DNA of 33,406 nucleotides, taken from positions 1-33,406 of the forward strand of contig JAJNQE010000023.1 of assembly GCA_021154985.1 (NCBI GenBank), read 5' to 3'. Each line of letters starts with the position of its first letter. Position 1 is the stretch's first letter. The DNA is from Hydrogenophaga sp. Its GTDB lineage: Bacteria > Pseudomonadota > Gammaproteobacteria > Burkholderiales > Burkholderiaceae_C. This document shows, one piece after another, positions 1 to 8,582 of the stretch. The position numbers and the translations under genes were made by a program. Under the pieces are notes generated by a model. It was not told where the DNA came from, did no database searches, and was given only the letters and a program-made list of their open reading frames with translations.

Positions 1-491
1 ATGTTGGACGCACCGCAGGCCATGGCGGGGGCCACACCGCCCACCGTGGCCACGCGCTGCACGTAGGTCACGCCGGTCATGGCACCACTGCCCATGGCGG
101 GGTTGGCCTTCACCAGTTGCAGGGGAATGGCGCCAGCGGCTGCAGGCGCCACGGCGACTTGCGTGCCGGTGAACTTGGAGCCGTCGTTGCTCTGCCACGT
201 GGCGGGCGGGCCGTAGTAGGTGCCCACTTGTTTGCCCGAGCGGTCCATCAGCTTGGCGTCGGGGCCAACGAACACCCATTCAAACTGGCCCGCCATGTTG
301 GCCTTGGCGCGGCATTCGTAGGTGATGTCGCCAGCACCGACGGTCTCCATCACCACTTTGTGGCCCATGGGCACCTGCACCGAGGCGGGCAGCATGGCTT
401 GCGAATACATCTTGGCGGGTGCGCTCATGTTGGAAGCGCAGGCGGTCAGGGCGAGTGCGGCGGCAGCGGCCAGGGTGGTCTTGAACAGCAT
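1..491 (-). CDS. DUF3455-family lipoprotein, 3' end outside window
   Basis: The reading frame is open from an ATG at 491 to the window edge (163 codons visible), so the C-terminus is missing. The N-terminus is a lipoprotein signal: Lys4, a hydrophobic Ala/Leu stretch and the lipobox LTAC with Cys18. The mature part has short blocks such as ITYECRAK, FEWVFVGPDAKL, YYGPPATWQ and TYVQRVATVGG, which I recognise as the DUF3455 pattern of small secreted proteins in proteobacteria and fungi. The function of that family is unknown. It lies downstream of purT on the same strand, but a strong terminator lies between them, so it probably has its own promoter within 492-588. The family call comes from pattern memory and is moderately sure; lipoprotein export is well supported. 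Confidence 0.75.
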   Translation of the reverse strand, partial: MLFKTTLAAAAALALTACASNMSAPAKMYSQAMLPASVQVPMGHKVVMETVGAGDITYECRAKANMAGQFEWVFVGPDAKLMDRSGKQVGTYYGPPATWQSNDGSKFTGTQVAVAPAAAGAIPLQLVKANPAMGSGAMTGVTYVQRVATVGGVAPAMACGASN

Positions 492-588
492 GGGAAAACT
501 CCTCGATGGTGGGTTGTGGACAGCGGCGCAAACACAGCGCCACTGCTACCACTACGGCCCAGCGGGGCGTTTGGATGCAGCGGGATGC

Positions 589-615
589 AAAAAAAATGGG
601 CCGACGCATCGGCCC
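589..615 (-). terminator. Rho-independent terminator of psd-purT
   Basis: Read on the minus strand, a perfect 7-bp stem GGGCCGA/TCGGCCC with a 4-base loop is followed by A and a run of eight T. It starts about 20 bases after the purT stop codon and separates purT from the DUF3455 gene. Confidence 0.9.
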
Positions 616-634
616 GGGGCATCACACCGGGGGT

Positions 635-1836
635 TCAGGCCTGGCGGGGCCGCACCTTCGAGGCCGCCAGCTTGGCCTGGCGGCGGGCCTTCTCCACGTC
701 AGCGTCAAACGCCAGCGCCACGCCCATGCGGCGCTTGGTGAAACTCTCGGGCTTGCCGAACAGGCGCACCTCGGTCTGGGGCACGCGCAGGGCCTCGTCC
801 ACGCCGTCGAACGCGATGCCGGTGGCGTCCACACCGCCGTAGATCACCGCACTCGCACCCGAGCTCTTGAGCGCTGTGCTCACCGGCAAGCCCAGGATGG
901 CGCGGGCGTGCAGTTCAAACTCGTTCTGCCACTGCGTGATCATGGTGACCATGCCGGTGTCATGCGGGCGCGGGCTCACCTCACTGAACCACACCTGGTC
1001 GCCCTTGACGAACAGTTCCACGCCATACAGGCCCTGACCGCCAAGGTCGTCGGTCACGGCCTTGGCCACACGACGCGATTCGGCCAGCGCGGCCGGTGTC
1101 ATGGGGTGGGGCTGCCAGCTCTCCACATAGTCGCCACTCACCTGCACATGGCCGATGGGTCGCAGAAATGCGTTTCGATCTGGCCGTCGGCGCCGAGTGC
1201 GCGCACGGTGAGCTGGGTGATCTCGTAGTCGAAGTCGATGAAGCCTTCCACGATGATGCGGCCCGGGCCAACGCGCCCGCCCGACATCGCGTAGTCCCAG
1301 GCCTTCTGAACATCGGCCGGGCCGTCGATCTTGCTCTGGCCCTTGCCGCTGCTGCTCATGACCGGCTTGACGATGCACGGGTATCCGATGCCACCGTCAA
1401 TGGCCGCCTGCAGCTCTTTGAGCGAGTCGCAGAATTTGTAAGGGCTGGTCGGCAGGCCCAGCGTTTCAGCGGCCAGGCGGCGGATGCCTTCGCGGTCCAT
1501 GGTCAGGCGCGCGGCTCGCGCGGTGGGGATCACGCGCACCACACCGGCGGCTTCCAGCTCTTGCAGCGCGGGCGTGGCAATGTCCTCGATCTCGGGCACC
1601 ACGAGGTGCGGGCGCTCGGCTTCGATCAGCGCTTTCAGCTGCGCCGGGTCGCTCATGGTGATGGTGCGCGCGTGGTGAGCCACCTGCTGGCCGGGCGCGT
1701 TCTCGTAGCGGTCCACCGCAATGGTTTCCACGCCCAGGCGCTGCAGCGCGATCAGCACCTCTTTGCCGAGCTCACCCGAGCCAAGCAGCATGACCTTGGT
1801 GGCCGAAGGAGACAGCGGGGTGCCGAGGGTGGTCAT
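635..1836 (-). pseudogene. purT: Formate-dependent GAR transformylase PurT, frameshifted
   Basis: PurT makes formyl-GAR from GAR, formate and ATP in purine synthesis, as an ATP-grasp enzyme. The N-terminal part, read from the ATG at 1836, holds the PreATP-grasp domain (VMLLGSGELGKEV near residues 15-27) and the grasp motif PCIVKPVMSSSGKGQS. It hits a stop (TGA) at 1138-1140 after FCDPSAMCR. The rest continues in another frame (PIGHVQVSGDYVESWQPH ... VSPRPHDTGMVTM) to a TGA at 635. The frames meet at codon 227, around 1156-1158, where the family expects Cys-x-Pro-x-Gly-His. One inserted base there would restore about 400 residues, close to the E. coli length of 392. No other damage is visible, so this is a recent mutation or a sequencing error. 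It follows psd by 22 bp, with a CTGGAG ribosome site before the ATG. Confidence 0.9.
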
Positions 1837-1858
1837 GTGGGGGCTCCAGAAAAAAAGA

Positions 1859-2710
1859 TCAGAGGGCGGTGCCCATGGCTTCGCCCAGGCGCACGGCGTT
1901 GCCCGGCGCCCAGTCGGGGTTGAAGGCGACGGTGTCGCGCGGCCAGAGCAGCACCACGGTGGAGCCGAGCAGGAAGCGGCCCATCTCGTCGCCGCGCTGG
2001 AACACCACCGGTGTGTCGTCGTAGCGCCAGCTGCGCACCTGCCCCGGGCGCGGCGGGTTCACCACGCCATGCCAGGTGGTGGCCATGCTGCCCACGATGG
2101 TCGCGCCCACCAGCACCTGCACAAACGGCACGGTGGTCTCGCCCACCTGCAGGTCGAACACGCACACCACACGCTCGTTGCGTGCGAACAGGCCGGGCAC
2201 GCCTTGTGCCGTGGCCGGGTTCACCGAAAACAGGTCACCGGGCACGTGGATCATGCGGCGCAGGCGTCCACCGGCCGGCATGTGGATGCGGTGGTAGTCC
2301 TTGGGGCTGAGGTAAATGGTGGCAAACGAACCGTCGTCGAACAGGCCCGCCAGTTCCGCATCGCCGCCCACCAGCGCGCGCGTGCTGTAGGTGTGCCCCT
2401 TGGCCTGGTAAATCTGGTCGCGCGTGATCGCACCAAACTGGCTGATCGCACCGTCCACCGGACACACAAACGCCGCGTCGGCCAGCGGGCGTGCGCCGGG
2501 CTTCAGAGCGCGCGTGAAAAACTCGTTGAAGTTGCCGTAAGCGGTGGGGTCAGGGTTGGCGGCCTCGGCCATGTTCACGCCGTACTTGCGGATGAAGCGG
2601 CGGATGATCCACTGCGTGATGGCGCCCCAGCGGCCGTTGGCCACCCAGCCGCCAAACTCGGTGAGCGCGCGCTTCGGGAACAGGTATTGCAGTGAAACGG
2701 CGAGGGACAT
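1859..2710 (-). CDS. psd: Phosphatidylserine decarboxylase proenzyme
   Basis: Converts phosphatidylserine to phosphatidylethanolamine at the inner membrane; the proenzyme cuts itself to make a pyruvoyl cofactor. The 283-residue product carries the type I hallmarks: CPVDGAISQFG (Asp86), YLSPKDYHRIHMP (His140 and His143), PGDLFSVN, LFARNERVVCVFD, GATIVGSM and the cleavage motif LGST at 247-250, where Ser249 would become the pyruvoyl group. I chose the ATG at 2710 because residues further upstream in the frame look non-coding and MSLAVSLQYLFPK resembles a family N-terminus. It is divergent from the ABC exporter and 22 bp ahead of purT on the same strand, so the two probably share a transcript. 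The product is close to the family core length, without the acidic C-terminal tail of the E. coli enzyme. Confidence 0.95.
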   Translation of the reverse strand: MSLAVSLQYLFPKRALTEFGGWVANGRWGAITQWIIRRFIRKYGVNMAEAANPDPTAYGNFNEFFTRALKPGARPLADAAFVCPVDGAISQFGAITRDQIYQAKGHTYSTRALVGGDAELAGLFDDGSFATIYLSPKDYHRIHMPAGGRLRRMIHVPGDLFSVNPATAQGVPGLFARNERVVCVFDLQVGETTVPFVQVLVGATIVGSMATTWHGVVNPPRPGQVRSWRYDDTPVVFQRGDEMGRFLLGSTVVLLWPRDTVAFNPDWAPGNAVRLGEAMGTAL

Positions 2711-2808
2711 GGGTGGGTGCAACTGGAAAGACAAGACCCTGGCGGGCAGCCCCGCATTGTAGGGGCCACCCCCCTTGGCCCCCGGGCAGGCGGGCACAAT
2801 CCCGCACC

Positions 2809-3744
<936 letters not shown>

Positions 3745-3750
3745 TGGCGA

Positions 3751-3777
3751 GGGCTTCGACAGGCTCAGCCCGAACGG
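3751..3777 (+). repeat. Dispersed 27-bp hairpin repeat (TTCGACAGGCTCAGCC core)
   Basis: This palindrome-like element has GGGCT at 3751-3755 pairing with AGCCC at 3767-3771, and TTCG with CGAA at the flanks. I recognise its core as a short interspersed repeat common between genes in Comamonadaceae and related bacteria; read on the other strand it encodes the recurrent false peptide FGLSLSKP. Here it lies inside the exporter operon, between the ATPase and permease genes. Only one copy is seen in the window, so the repeat call rests on recall. Confidence 0.6.
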
Positions 3778-3797
3778 ACACCTTGGCACACTGAACC

Positions 3798-4628
3798 ATG
3801 AACACGCAAACCCTGGACTCCACACCGTCTCACTTTGCGCCACCTCGCCTCTCCATGCGCTGGTGGCCGGTGTTCCTGCGCAACCTGCTGGTCTGGAAGA
3901 AGCTGGCCATTCCCAGCCTGGTGGGCAACATTGCCGAGCCGCTGATGTGGCTGGTGGCGTTCGGCTACGGCATGGGGGCGCTGGTCGGGCAGGTTCAGCT
4001 GAACACACCGCAGGGCAGCGTGGCCGTGCCCTACATCCTGTTTCTGGCCAGCGGCAGCATCTGCATGAGCGCCATGAACGCGGCCAGCTTCGAGGCGCTG
4101 TACTCGGCGTTCTCGCGCATGCACGTGCAAAAAACCTGGGACGGCATCATGAACGCGCCGGTGAGCCTGGACGATGTGGTGCTGGCCGAAATGCTGTGGG
4201 CCGGCTTCAAGGCCCTGTTTTCGGTGACGGCCATCATGGTGGTGATGCTCGCGCTGGGCATCAGCCATTCACCCAAGCTGCTGCTGGCCTGGCCGGTGCT
4301 GCTGGGGGTGGGCATCACCTTCTCGTGCATTGCCCTGGTGTTCAACGCCCTGGCCCAGGGCTACGACTTCTTCACCTACTACTTCACGCTGTTCCTCACG
4401 CCCATGATGTTTCTCTCGGGTGTGTTCTTTCCGCGTGAGCAACTGCCGCTGGTGGTGCGTCACATTTCCGACTGGCTGCCGCTGACCAACGCGGTGGAAC
4501 TGGTGCGGCCTCTCTTCATGGACCAATGGCCTGCGCAGCCCTGGCTGCATGCGGGCGTGCTGCTGGTCTACACCGTGGCAGCGTTCTGGCTGGCCCTCGC
4601 GCTGACGCGCAAGCGCTTTTCCAAATAA
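3798..4628 (+). CDS. ABC exporter permease, NodJ-like
   Basis: This is the membrane subunit of the exporter encoded with the preceding ATPase. The 276-residue product is of ABC-2 type. It has an N-terminal cytoplasmic stretch (RWWPVFLRNLLVWKKLAIPS), then about six membrane segments, including LMWLVAFGYGMGALVG, LFSVTAIMVVMLALGI, LLGVGITFSCIALVFNALA and a C-terminal LLVYTVAAFWLALAL. The family signature near the end is present: FLTPMMFLSGVFFPREQLP followed by WLPLTNAVELVRPLF, typical of NodJ/DrrB. The 53-bp gap from the ATPase gene is taken up largely by a dispersed hairpin repeat. The ATG at 3798 is the first in frame. The substrate is not evident from sequence; glycolipid or lipo-oligosaccharide is a guess by family. 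Confidence 0.87.
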   Translation: MNTQTLDSTPSHFAPPRLSMRWWPVFLRNLLVWKKLAIPSLVGNIAEPLMWLVAFGYGMGALVGQVQLNTPQGSVAVPYILFLASGSICMSAMNAASFEALYSAFSRMHVQKTWDGIMNAPVSLDDVVLAEMLWAGFKALFSVTAIMVVMLALGISHSPKLLLAWPVLLGVGITFSCIALVFNALAQGYDFFTYYFTLFLTPMMFLSGVFFPREQLPLVVRHISDWLPLTNAVELVRPLFMDQWPAQPWLHAGVLLVYTVAAFWLALALTRKRFSK

Positions 4629-4632
4629 CCTG

Positions 4633-4717
4633 GCCCCCACGCTCCGCCGCTTCGCGGGTCGCTGCCCCCCGAGGGGGCTGGCCTTGCTTGGGGCGGCCCG
4701 GCGCTGCGGCCGGCCCT
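4633..4717. repeat. GC-rich intergenic double-hairpin repeat, copy 1
   Basis: This stretch fills the gap between two convergent genes. It contains CCGC-TTC-GCGG (4647-4657), then CCCCC and GGGGG arms around GA (about 4665-4677), then a Gly/Cys-rich CGGCC tail. It matches in layout the element at 29796-29874. I recognise the type as a common intergenic repeat of Comamonadaceae. There is no T-run, so it is not a classic terminator, although it may end transcription or protect mRNA ends from both sides. Confidence 0.6.
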
Positions 4718-4972
4718 TCAGTGGACGGTGTGCAGCGCAGGCTGGGCGTCCACGTACCACTCGGCGCCCGAGTCCATGAACTCTTCGGCCTCGATCACAG
4801 CGTCGAATTCGCGGGCGGCGTCAAAGATCTTGGGGATCAGGGGTTTGTCCAGCGGACGGCACACGCGCTGGCGCAGGCCGCGCAGGTTGGCGCTGGTCTC
4901 CATGGCGTGGATCACGGCTTCCGGATCGAGCATGAGGACGAAGGGGTTGAGGCGGCTGGATGGGGTGGACAT
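4718..4972 (-). CDS. Small conserved-looking hypothetical protein (84 aa)
   Basis: I do not recognise a named domain. The 84-residue product has no signal peptide or membrane segment. It opens with MSTPSSRLNPFVLMLDPEAV, continues with a basic helix (NLRGLRQRVCRPLDKP) and ends in an acidic segment (FDAVIEAEEFMDSGAEWY). An AGGAG ribosome site lies 6 bases before the ATG at 4972, and a plausible sigma-70 promoter lies at 5028-5056, so it is very likely a real monocistronic gene. Similar short proteins starting with an FVLMLDPE motif occur in related genomes by my recollection, without known function. The composition, with single Cys38, suggests a small cytosolic protein. It ends against the intergenic repeat, convergent with the exporter permease gene. 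Confidence 0.7.
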   Translation of the reverse strand: MSTPSSRLNPFVLMLDPEAVIHAMETSANLRGLRQRVCRPLDKPLIPKIFDAAREFDAVIEAEEFMDSGAEWYVDAQPALHTVH

Positions 4973-5027
4973 GGTGGGCTCCTGGGGCAATGCGGTGGAT
5001 GTTTCAAATCGGGTGTCGATGAAACAA

Positions 5028-5056
5028 ACTGTATTCGCCGCCCTTCGAGCCGTTAA
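5028..5056 (-). promoter_or_regulatory. Candidate sigma-70 promoter of the 84-aa gene
   Basis: On the minus strand TTAACG (5056-5051) and TACAGT (5033-5028) are spaced by exactly 17 bases and match the -35 and -10 consensus at 4 of 6 positions each. The -10 box is about 55 bases before the ATG at 4972. Confidence 0.35.
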
Positions 5057-5150
5057 GTCGGCGCAGCCCCATTCGCGCTGTAAGAAGTTGCCTGACATGG
5101 CGTCCGGAACACCTACAGCCCCAGCGTGAACAAAGTCACGGCACGGTGCA

Positions 5151-6275
5151 TCACGGCCCGGTGCGCAGGGCCTCCACGCTGGCGCGCACGACCGACTGCA
5201 CGCTCCCGGTTTCCTTGAACTGGTTGCGCAGAAAGGTGGCGTGGTTGCCCGCCCGCGCAGCGGTGCGTTCGATCTCGTCGAGCGCGGCCATCGAGTTGAG
5301 CGCCTGACCATGCGGCGCGATCTTCCGCAGCGTGGCCAGGATGTCTTCGCGGATGCTGATCTGCTCGCGCGTCTTGGGGTTCACCATCATCCCGTCGAGT
5401 CCGAAGCGGCAGGCCTGAAAGCGGTTGTAGGTGTAGACGAGGTAATCGTCTTCTTCGGGCGGTGGCTCGGTGCGCTCCAGCAGGTGGCGGCACAGCGCCT
5501 GCAAGTAGCACGCGAGACCGGCCGCACGCTCCACCGTGAGCGGCGTGTCGCACACGCGCAGTTCGATGGTGCCGTACTCGGGCTTGGGCCGGATGTCCCA
5601 GTAAAAGTCCTTCATCGACTTCACCACGCCGGTGCTCTCCATCTTGGTGAAGTACACGTTGGCGAATTCTTCCCAGCTCAACACGAAGGGCGCGCGCCCG
5701 CTGAGCGGAAACGCGAACACCGAGTTCAGGCGCGCCGAGTCGAACAGCGTGTCCACCCCCTGCGAGAACGGCGACGAGGCCGAGAGCGCAATGAAGTGCG
5801 GCACGTAGCGGTTGAGCGAGTGCAGCAAAAACAGCGCCTCGTCGGCGTTGGAACAACCGATGTGCACGTGTTGCCCGAACACGGTGAACTGCTTGGCCAG
5901 GTAGCCGTAAAGGCCCGAGAGTTCCTGGAAGCGCGGCTTGGAAAAAATGCGCTGCTCGAACCAGCGCTGGAAGGGGTGCGTGCCGCCGCCCGCGATCTCG
6001 ATGTTGAGCCGGTCGCCCGCGTGCACCAGCGTGTCGCGGATCTGCTGCAGCTGCGCCAGCAGCGGGCCGTGTTCGCGCTGCACGTCGGTGGCGATCTCGA
6101 TCATGCTTTGCGTCATCTCCGGCGTGACCACCCCGGGAAACGGCTTGCGCTTGAGCAGCTCCAGCAGGTCGTTGGCACTGCTGGAGAGGTCGAGATCGTA
6201 GGTGTTGACCAGTTGCAGTTCGAGCTCCACACCCATGGTCAGCGAATCGGAGGATTTGAAAACTTCCAACGGCAT
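5151..6275 (-). CDS. ybdK: YbdK-type glutamate-cysteine ligase 2 (carboxylate-amine ligase)
   Basis: This 374-residue protein belongs to the GCS2/YbdK family, whose E. coli member has weak gamma-glutamyl-cysteine ligase activity. Hallmarks are TMGVELELQLVN near residue 15 (metal/ATP-binding glutamates), IAGGGTHPFQRW, QHVHIGCSNADEAL, ALSASSPFSQG, DIRPKPEYGTIELRVCD and the C-terminal TAARAGNHATFLRNQF. Length matches the family. It starts three bases after the stop codon of the upstream antiporter gene, and its AAGGAA ribosome site overlaps that gene's last codons, so translation of the two is probably coupled. The true amine substrate of this family in betaproteobacteria is not settled; most such genomes also carry gshA for glutathione. 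Confidence 0.9.
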   Translation of the reverse strand: MPLEVFKSSDSLTMGVELELQLVNTYDLDLSSSANDLLELLKRKPFPGVVTPEMTQSMIEIATDVQREHGPLLAQLQQIRDTLVHAGDRLNIEIAGGGTHPFQRWFEQRIFSKPRFQELSGLYGYLAKQFTVFGQHVHIGCSNADEALFLLHSLNRYVPHFIALSASSPFSQGVDTLFDSARLNSVFAFPLSGRAPFVLSWEEFANVYFTKMESTGVVKSMKDFYWDIRPKPEYGTIELRVCDTPLTVERAAGLACYLQALCRHLLERTEPPPEEDDYLVYTYNRFQACRFGLDGMMVNPKTREQISIREDILATLRKIAPHGQALNSMAALDEIERTAARAGNHATFLRNQFKETGSVQSVVRASVEALRTGP

Positions 6276-6278
6276 GGT

Positions 6279-7466
6279 TTATTCCTTGGTCACGTGGGTT
6301 TCATGGGCGGTCATCAGCGCGCGCTGCGTGACCACCGGCCCCAGCAGTTCCTGCACCAACATCATCCCGGCCATGGCCGAGAGCACCGCCACCGCTGGTG
6401 CAAAGCCGTAGAGACGGGTTTGCTCCAGCAACAAAATGGCAAACGCCGACATCGGCGTGAGCGCCAGGCCGGTGAGCAAACCCTTGCGCTCGGTGATGCC
6501 CGAGAGCCGCGCAGCCACGAGGTTGCAGCCCACCTTGGACGCCGTGCGCACAGCGATCAGCAGCAGCCCCATGAGCATGCCGGCGGCCACATCGGTCCAG
6601 TTCAGCAGCGAGGCGATGTAGACAAACAGGAACACGGATAGCAGGTCGCCGGCGGTGCCGAAGTCGCGCTGCGCGTTGGTGAGGTGCACGCGGCGCTCGC
6701 GCGCCACAATGCCGAACGAAAGCGCGGCCAGCAGCGGCGAAAGCTTGAGGCCGTAGGCGGTGGTGGTGAGCAGCACCACGGCCAGCGCGAATACCACCGT
6801 GACGCCGCGCTCGTGCGTGTTGCGCTGGCGCAGCAGCCACGGCACGGCCACACCCAGCAGTGCGCCGATGGCCACCGACGTGGCCACCACGTACATGCTG
6901 CCAAAAGCCGCCAGCACCAGATCGCCCGAGGTGTTGAGGTACCAGTAGCCCACCACCAGTTTGAGCGCCACCGCCGACAAGATGCAGTTGATCGCACACA
7001 GGTGCAGCACCCGCTCGGTGACCTGCCCCGCGCTGCGCAGTTCGTTGGCCACGCGAACCACGCCAGCCGGCGAGGCCGAGATGGACAGCGCCGCGATGAT
7101 CAGGCGCTGGTCCACCGGAAGACCAAACCATCCGCTCACCCAGTAGATGAGGCCGAAGGTGACAAAGGACTCGACCACGCCCAGCACCAGCATCCACGGG
7201 TTGTGGCGGAACCAGCGCAGGTTGATGCGGTAGCCGAGTTCGAACAGCACCAGCGAGAGCGCCACGTTGGCCAGAAACGGCAGACCGGGCACATCGGTGG
7301 TGAGGCCGGGCAGGTTGACGAGGCCGCCGATCAGGCCCACGGCCACGTAGCTGGTGACGCGCGGGATGTGCCAACGCTCGAACAAGATCTCGGCCAGAAA
7401 CCAGGCCAGCAGCAGCACCAGCGGCCAGGCGATGGACTGCAACAAAAAAGCGAAATCGGTGACCAT
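6279..7466 (-). CDS. Cation:proton antiporter, CPA2/Kef-type membrane domain
   Basis: This is an integral inner-membrane protein of 395 residues with about 11-12 hydrophobic segments and no cytosolic nucleotide-binding tail. Family cues are the early segment HIPRVTSYVAVGLIGG, LSLVLFELGYRINLRW (the usual LFEIGLE-like motif), ALSISASPAGVVRVANELR and GLALTPMSAFAILLL. These indicate a sodium or potassium/proton exchanger of the Kef/CPA2 type lacking the RCK (TrkA-N) domain. I chose the ATG at 7466, which has TGGAGAG upstream; extending further adds non-membrane residues that look non-coding. It forms a two-gene unit with ybdK. Kef systems in other bacteria are gated by glutathione, so pairing with a gamma-glutamyl ligase is suggestive but unproven. 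Confidence 0.85.
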   Translation of the reverse strand: MVTDFAFLLQSIAWPLVLLLAWFLAEILFERWHIPRVTSYVAVGLIGGLVNLPGLTTDVPGLPFLANVALSLVLFELGYRINLRWFRHNPWMLVLGVVESFVTFGLIYWVSGWFGLPVDQRLIIAALSISASPAGVVRVANELRSAGQVTERVLHLCAINCILSAVALKLVVGYWYLNTSGDLVLAAFGSMYVVATSVAIGALLGVAVPWLLRQRNTHERGVTVVFALAVVLLTTTAYGLKLSPLLAALSFGIVARERRVHLTNAQRDFGTAGDLLSVFLFVYIASLLNWTDVAAGMLMGLLLIAVRTASKVGCNLVAARLSGITERKGLLTGLALTPMSAFAILLLEQTRLYGFAPAVAVLSAMAGMMLVQELLGPVVTQRALMTAHETHVTKE

Positions 7467-7613
7467 GGGCAGGCTCTCCAGGATGGGGTCTGTGGAATGG
7501 CGATCCCGGGTGCCATGCACCGCAGAAACACCAGGCAAACCGGCATCAGCGTGGCGCTGACTTGTACACCGGGGAAATGGCAAACAGGTGACCTGGAGGG
7601 CCACCGCGAACAA

Positions 7614-8525
7614 TCAAGTCGTCATCGGGGACGAACCTGACTCGACCTGATCGACAGCAAAGCGCTTGTTGAGTTCCGGCAGGCCCAGCTCATCGAGCAC
7701 CTGCGCCAATCGTTGCCGGGCCCGCTCGCGAGTCCCGTTTCGGTCGCCGGCCATTCTACGGGCCAGGATCAGCTCGTTCTTCATGGAGTGCTCCCACCCC
7801 ACGAGCTCGGTCACGGTGACGCTGTAGCCGCTCGCCTCAAGCTGCAGGCAGCGCAGCACGTTGGTGATCTGGCTGCCGAACTCGCGCGTGTGCAGCGGAT
7901 GCCGCCAGAGTTCGGCCAGCGGTGAGCGCGAGAGGCTCAGCGCCTTGTGCTGACGCAGCACACCAGCCACCTCGGCCTGGCAGCACGGCACCAGCACCAT
8001 GTGGCTCGCCTGTTTTGCCAGGCCAAACGCAATCGCGTCGTCGGTGGCGGTGTCGCAGGCGTGCAAGGCGGTCACCACGTCGATACGCTTGGGCAAGCCG
8101 GGGTGCGTGAGCGCTTCCTGCACCGTGGTGGCCAGAAAGTCCATGCGCTCAAAGCCCAGCTTGGCCGCCAGCGCGCGCGACTTCTCCACCAGTTCGACTC
8201 GTGTCTCCACACCGGTCACGCGGCCCGCGGTCCTGCTCTTGAAAAACAGGTCGTACAGGATGAAGCCCAGGTAGGACTTGCCCGCTCCATGATCGGCCAG
8301 CGTCACGTCGCCGCGCGCGGCCAACACCTCGGCCAGCAGCGGCTCAATGAACTGCACCAGGTGGTAGACCTGCTTGAGCTTGCGGCGCGTGTCCTGGTTG
8401 AGCTTGCCCTCGCGGGTGAGGATGTGCAGCTCCTGCAGCAGAGCCACCGACTGACCTTCGCGCAGCTCCGGCAGTTGCTCCTGCAGCGTGGGCGCCGGGC
8501 GAGCGGGTGATTTGTGTTTGGCCAT
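7614..8525 (-). CDS. SAM-dependent methyltransferase (Methyltransf_32-like)
   Basis: The 303-residue protein is predicted to be a cytosolic class I methyltransferase. Motif I is ADHGAGKSYLGF (78-88) and the acidic SAM-binding strand is TGVETR. Two family-specific motifs follow: ALHACDTATDDAIAFG (about 154-168) and LVPCCQAEV (178-186), which resemble the Methyltransf_32 family, some eukaryotic members of which modify RNA. The N-terminal 60 residues (LREGQSVALLQELHILTREGK) are helical and basic. I chose the ATG at 8525 because upstream residues in the same frame overlap the divergent srkA gene and look non-coding. It stands 57 bp from srkA, head to head. The substrate is unknown; RNA is a reasonable guess. 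Confidence 0.82.
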   Translation of the reverse strand: MAKHKSPARPAPTLQEQLPELREGQSVALLQELHILTREGKLNQDTRRKLKQVYHLVQFIEPLLAEVLAARGDVTLADHGAGKSYLGFILYDLFFKSRTAGRVTGVETRVELVEKSRALAAKLGFERMDFLATTVQEALTHPGLPKRIDVVTALHACDTATDDAIAFGLAKQASHMVLVPCCQAEVAGVLRQHKALSLSRSPLAELWRHPLHTREFGSQITNVLRCLQLEASGYSVTVTELVGWEHSMKNELILARRMAGDRNGTRERARQRLAQVLDELGLPELNKRFAVDQVESGSSPMTT

Positions 8526-8582
8526 CTCCCGATGATAGGTGCGTGCCCCTCGCGCGCGGCCCGGCAGCAGTGACAATCCACC

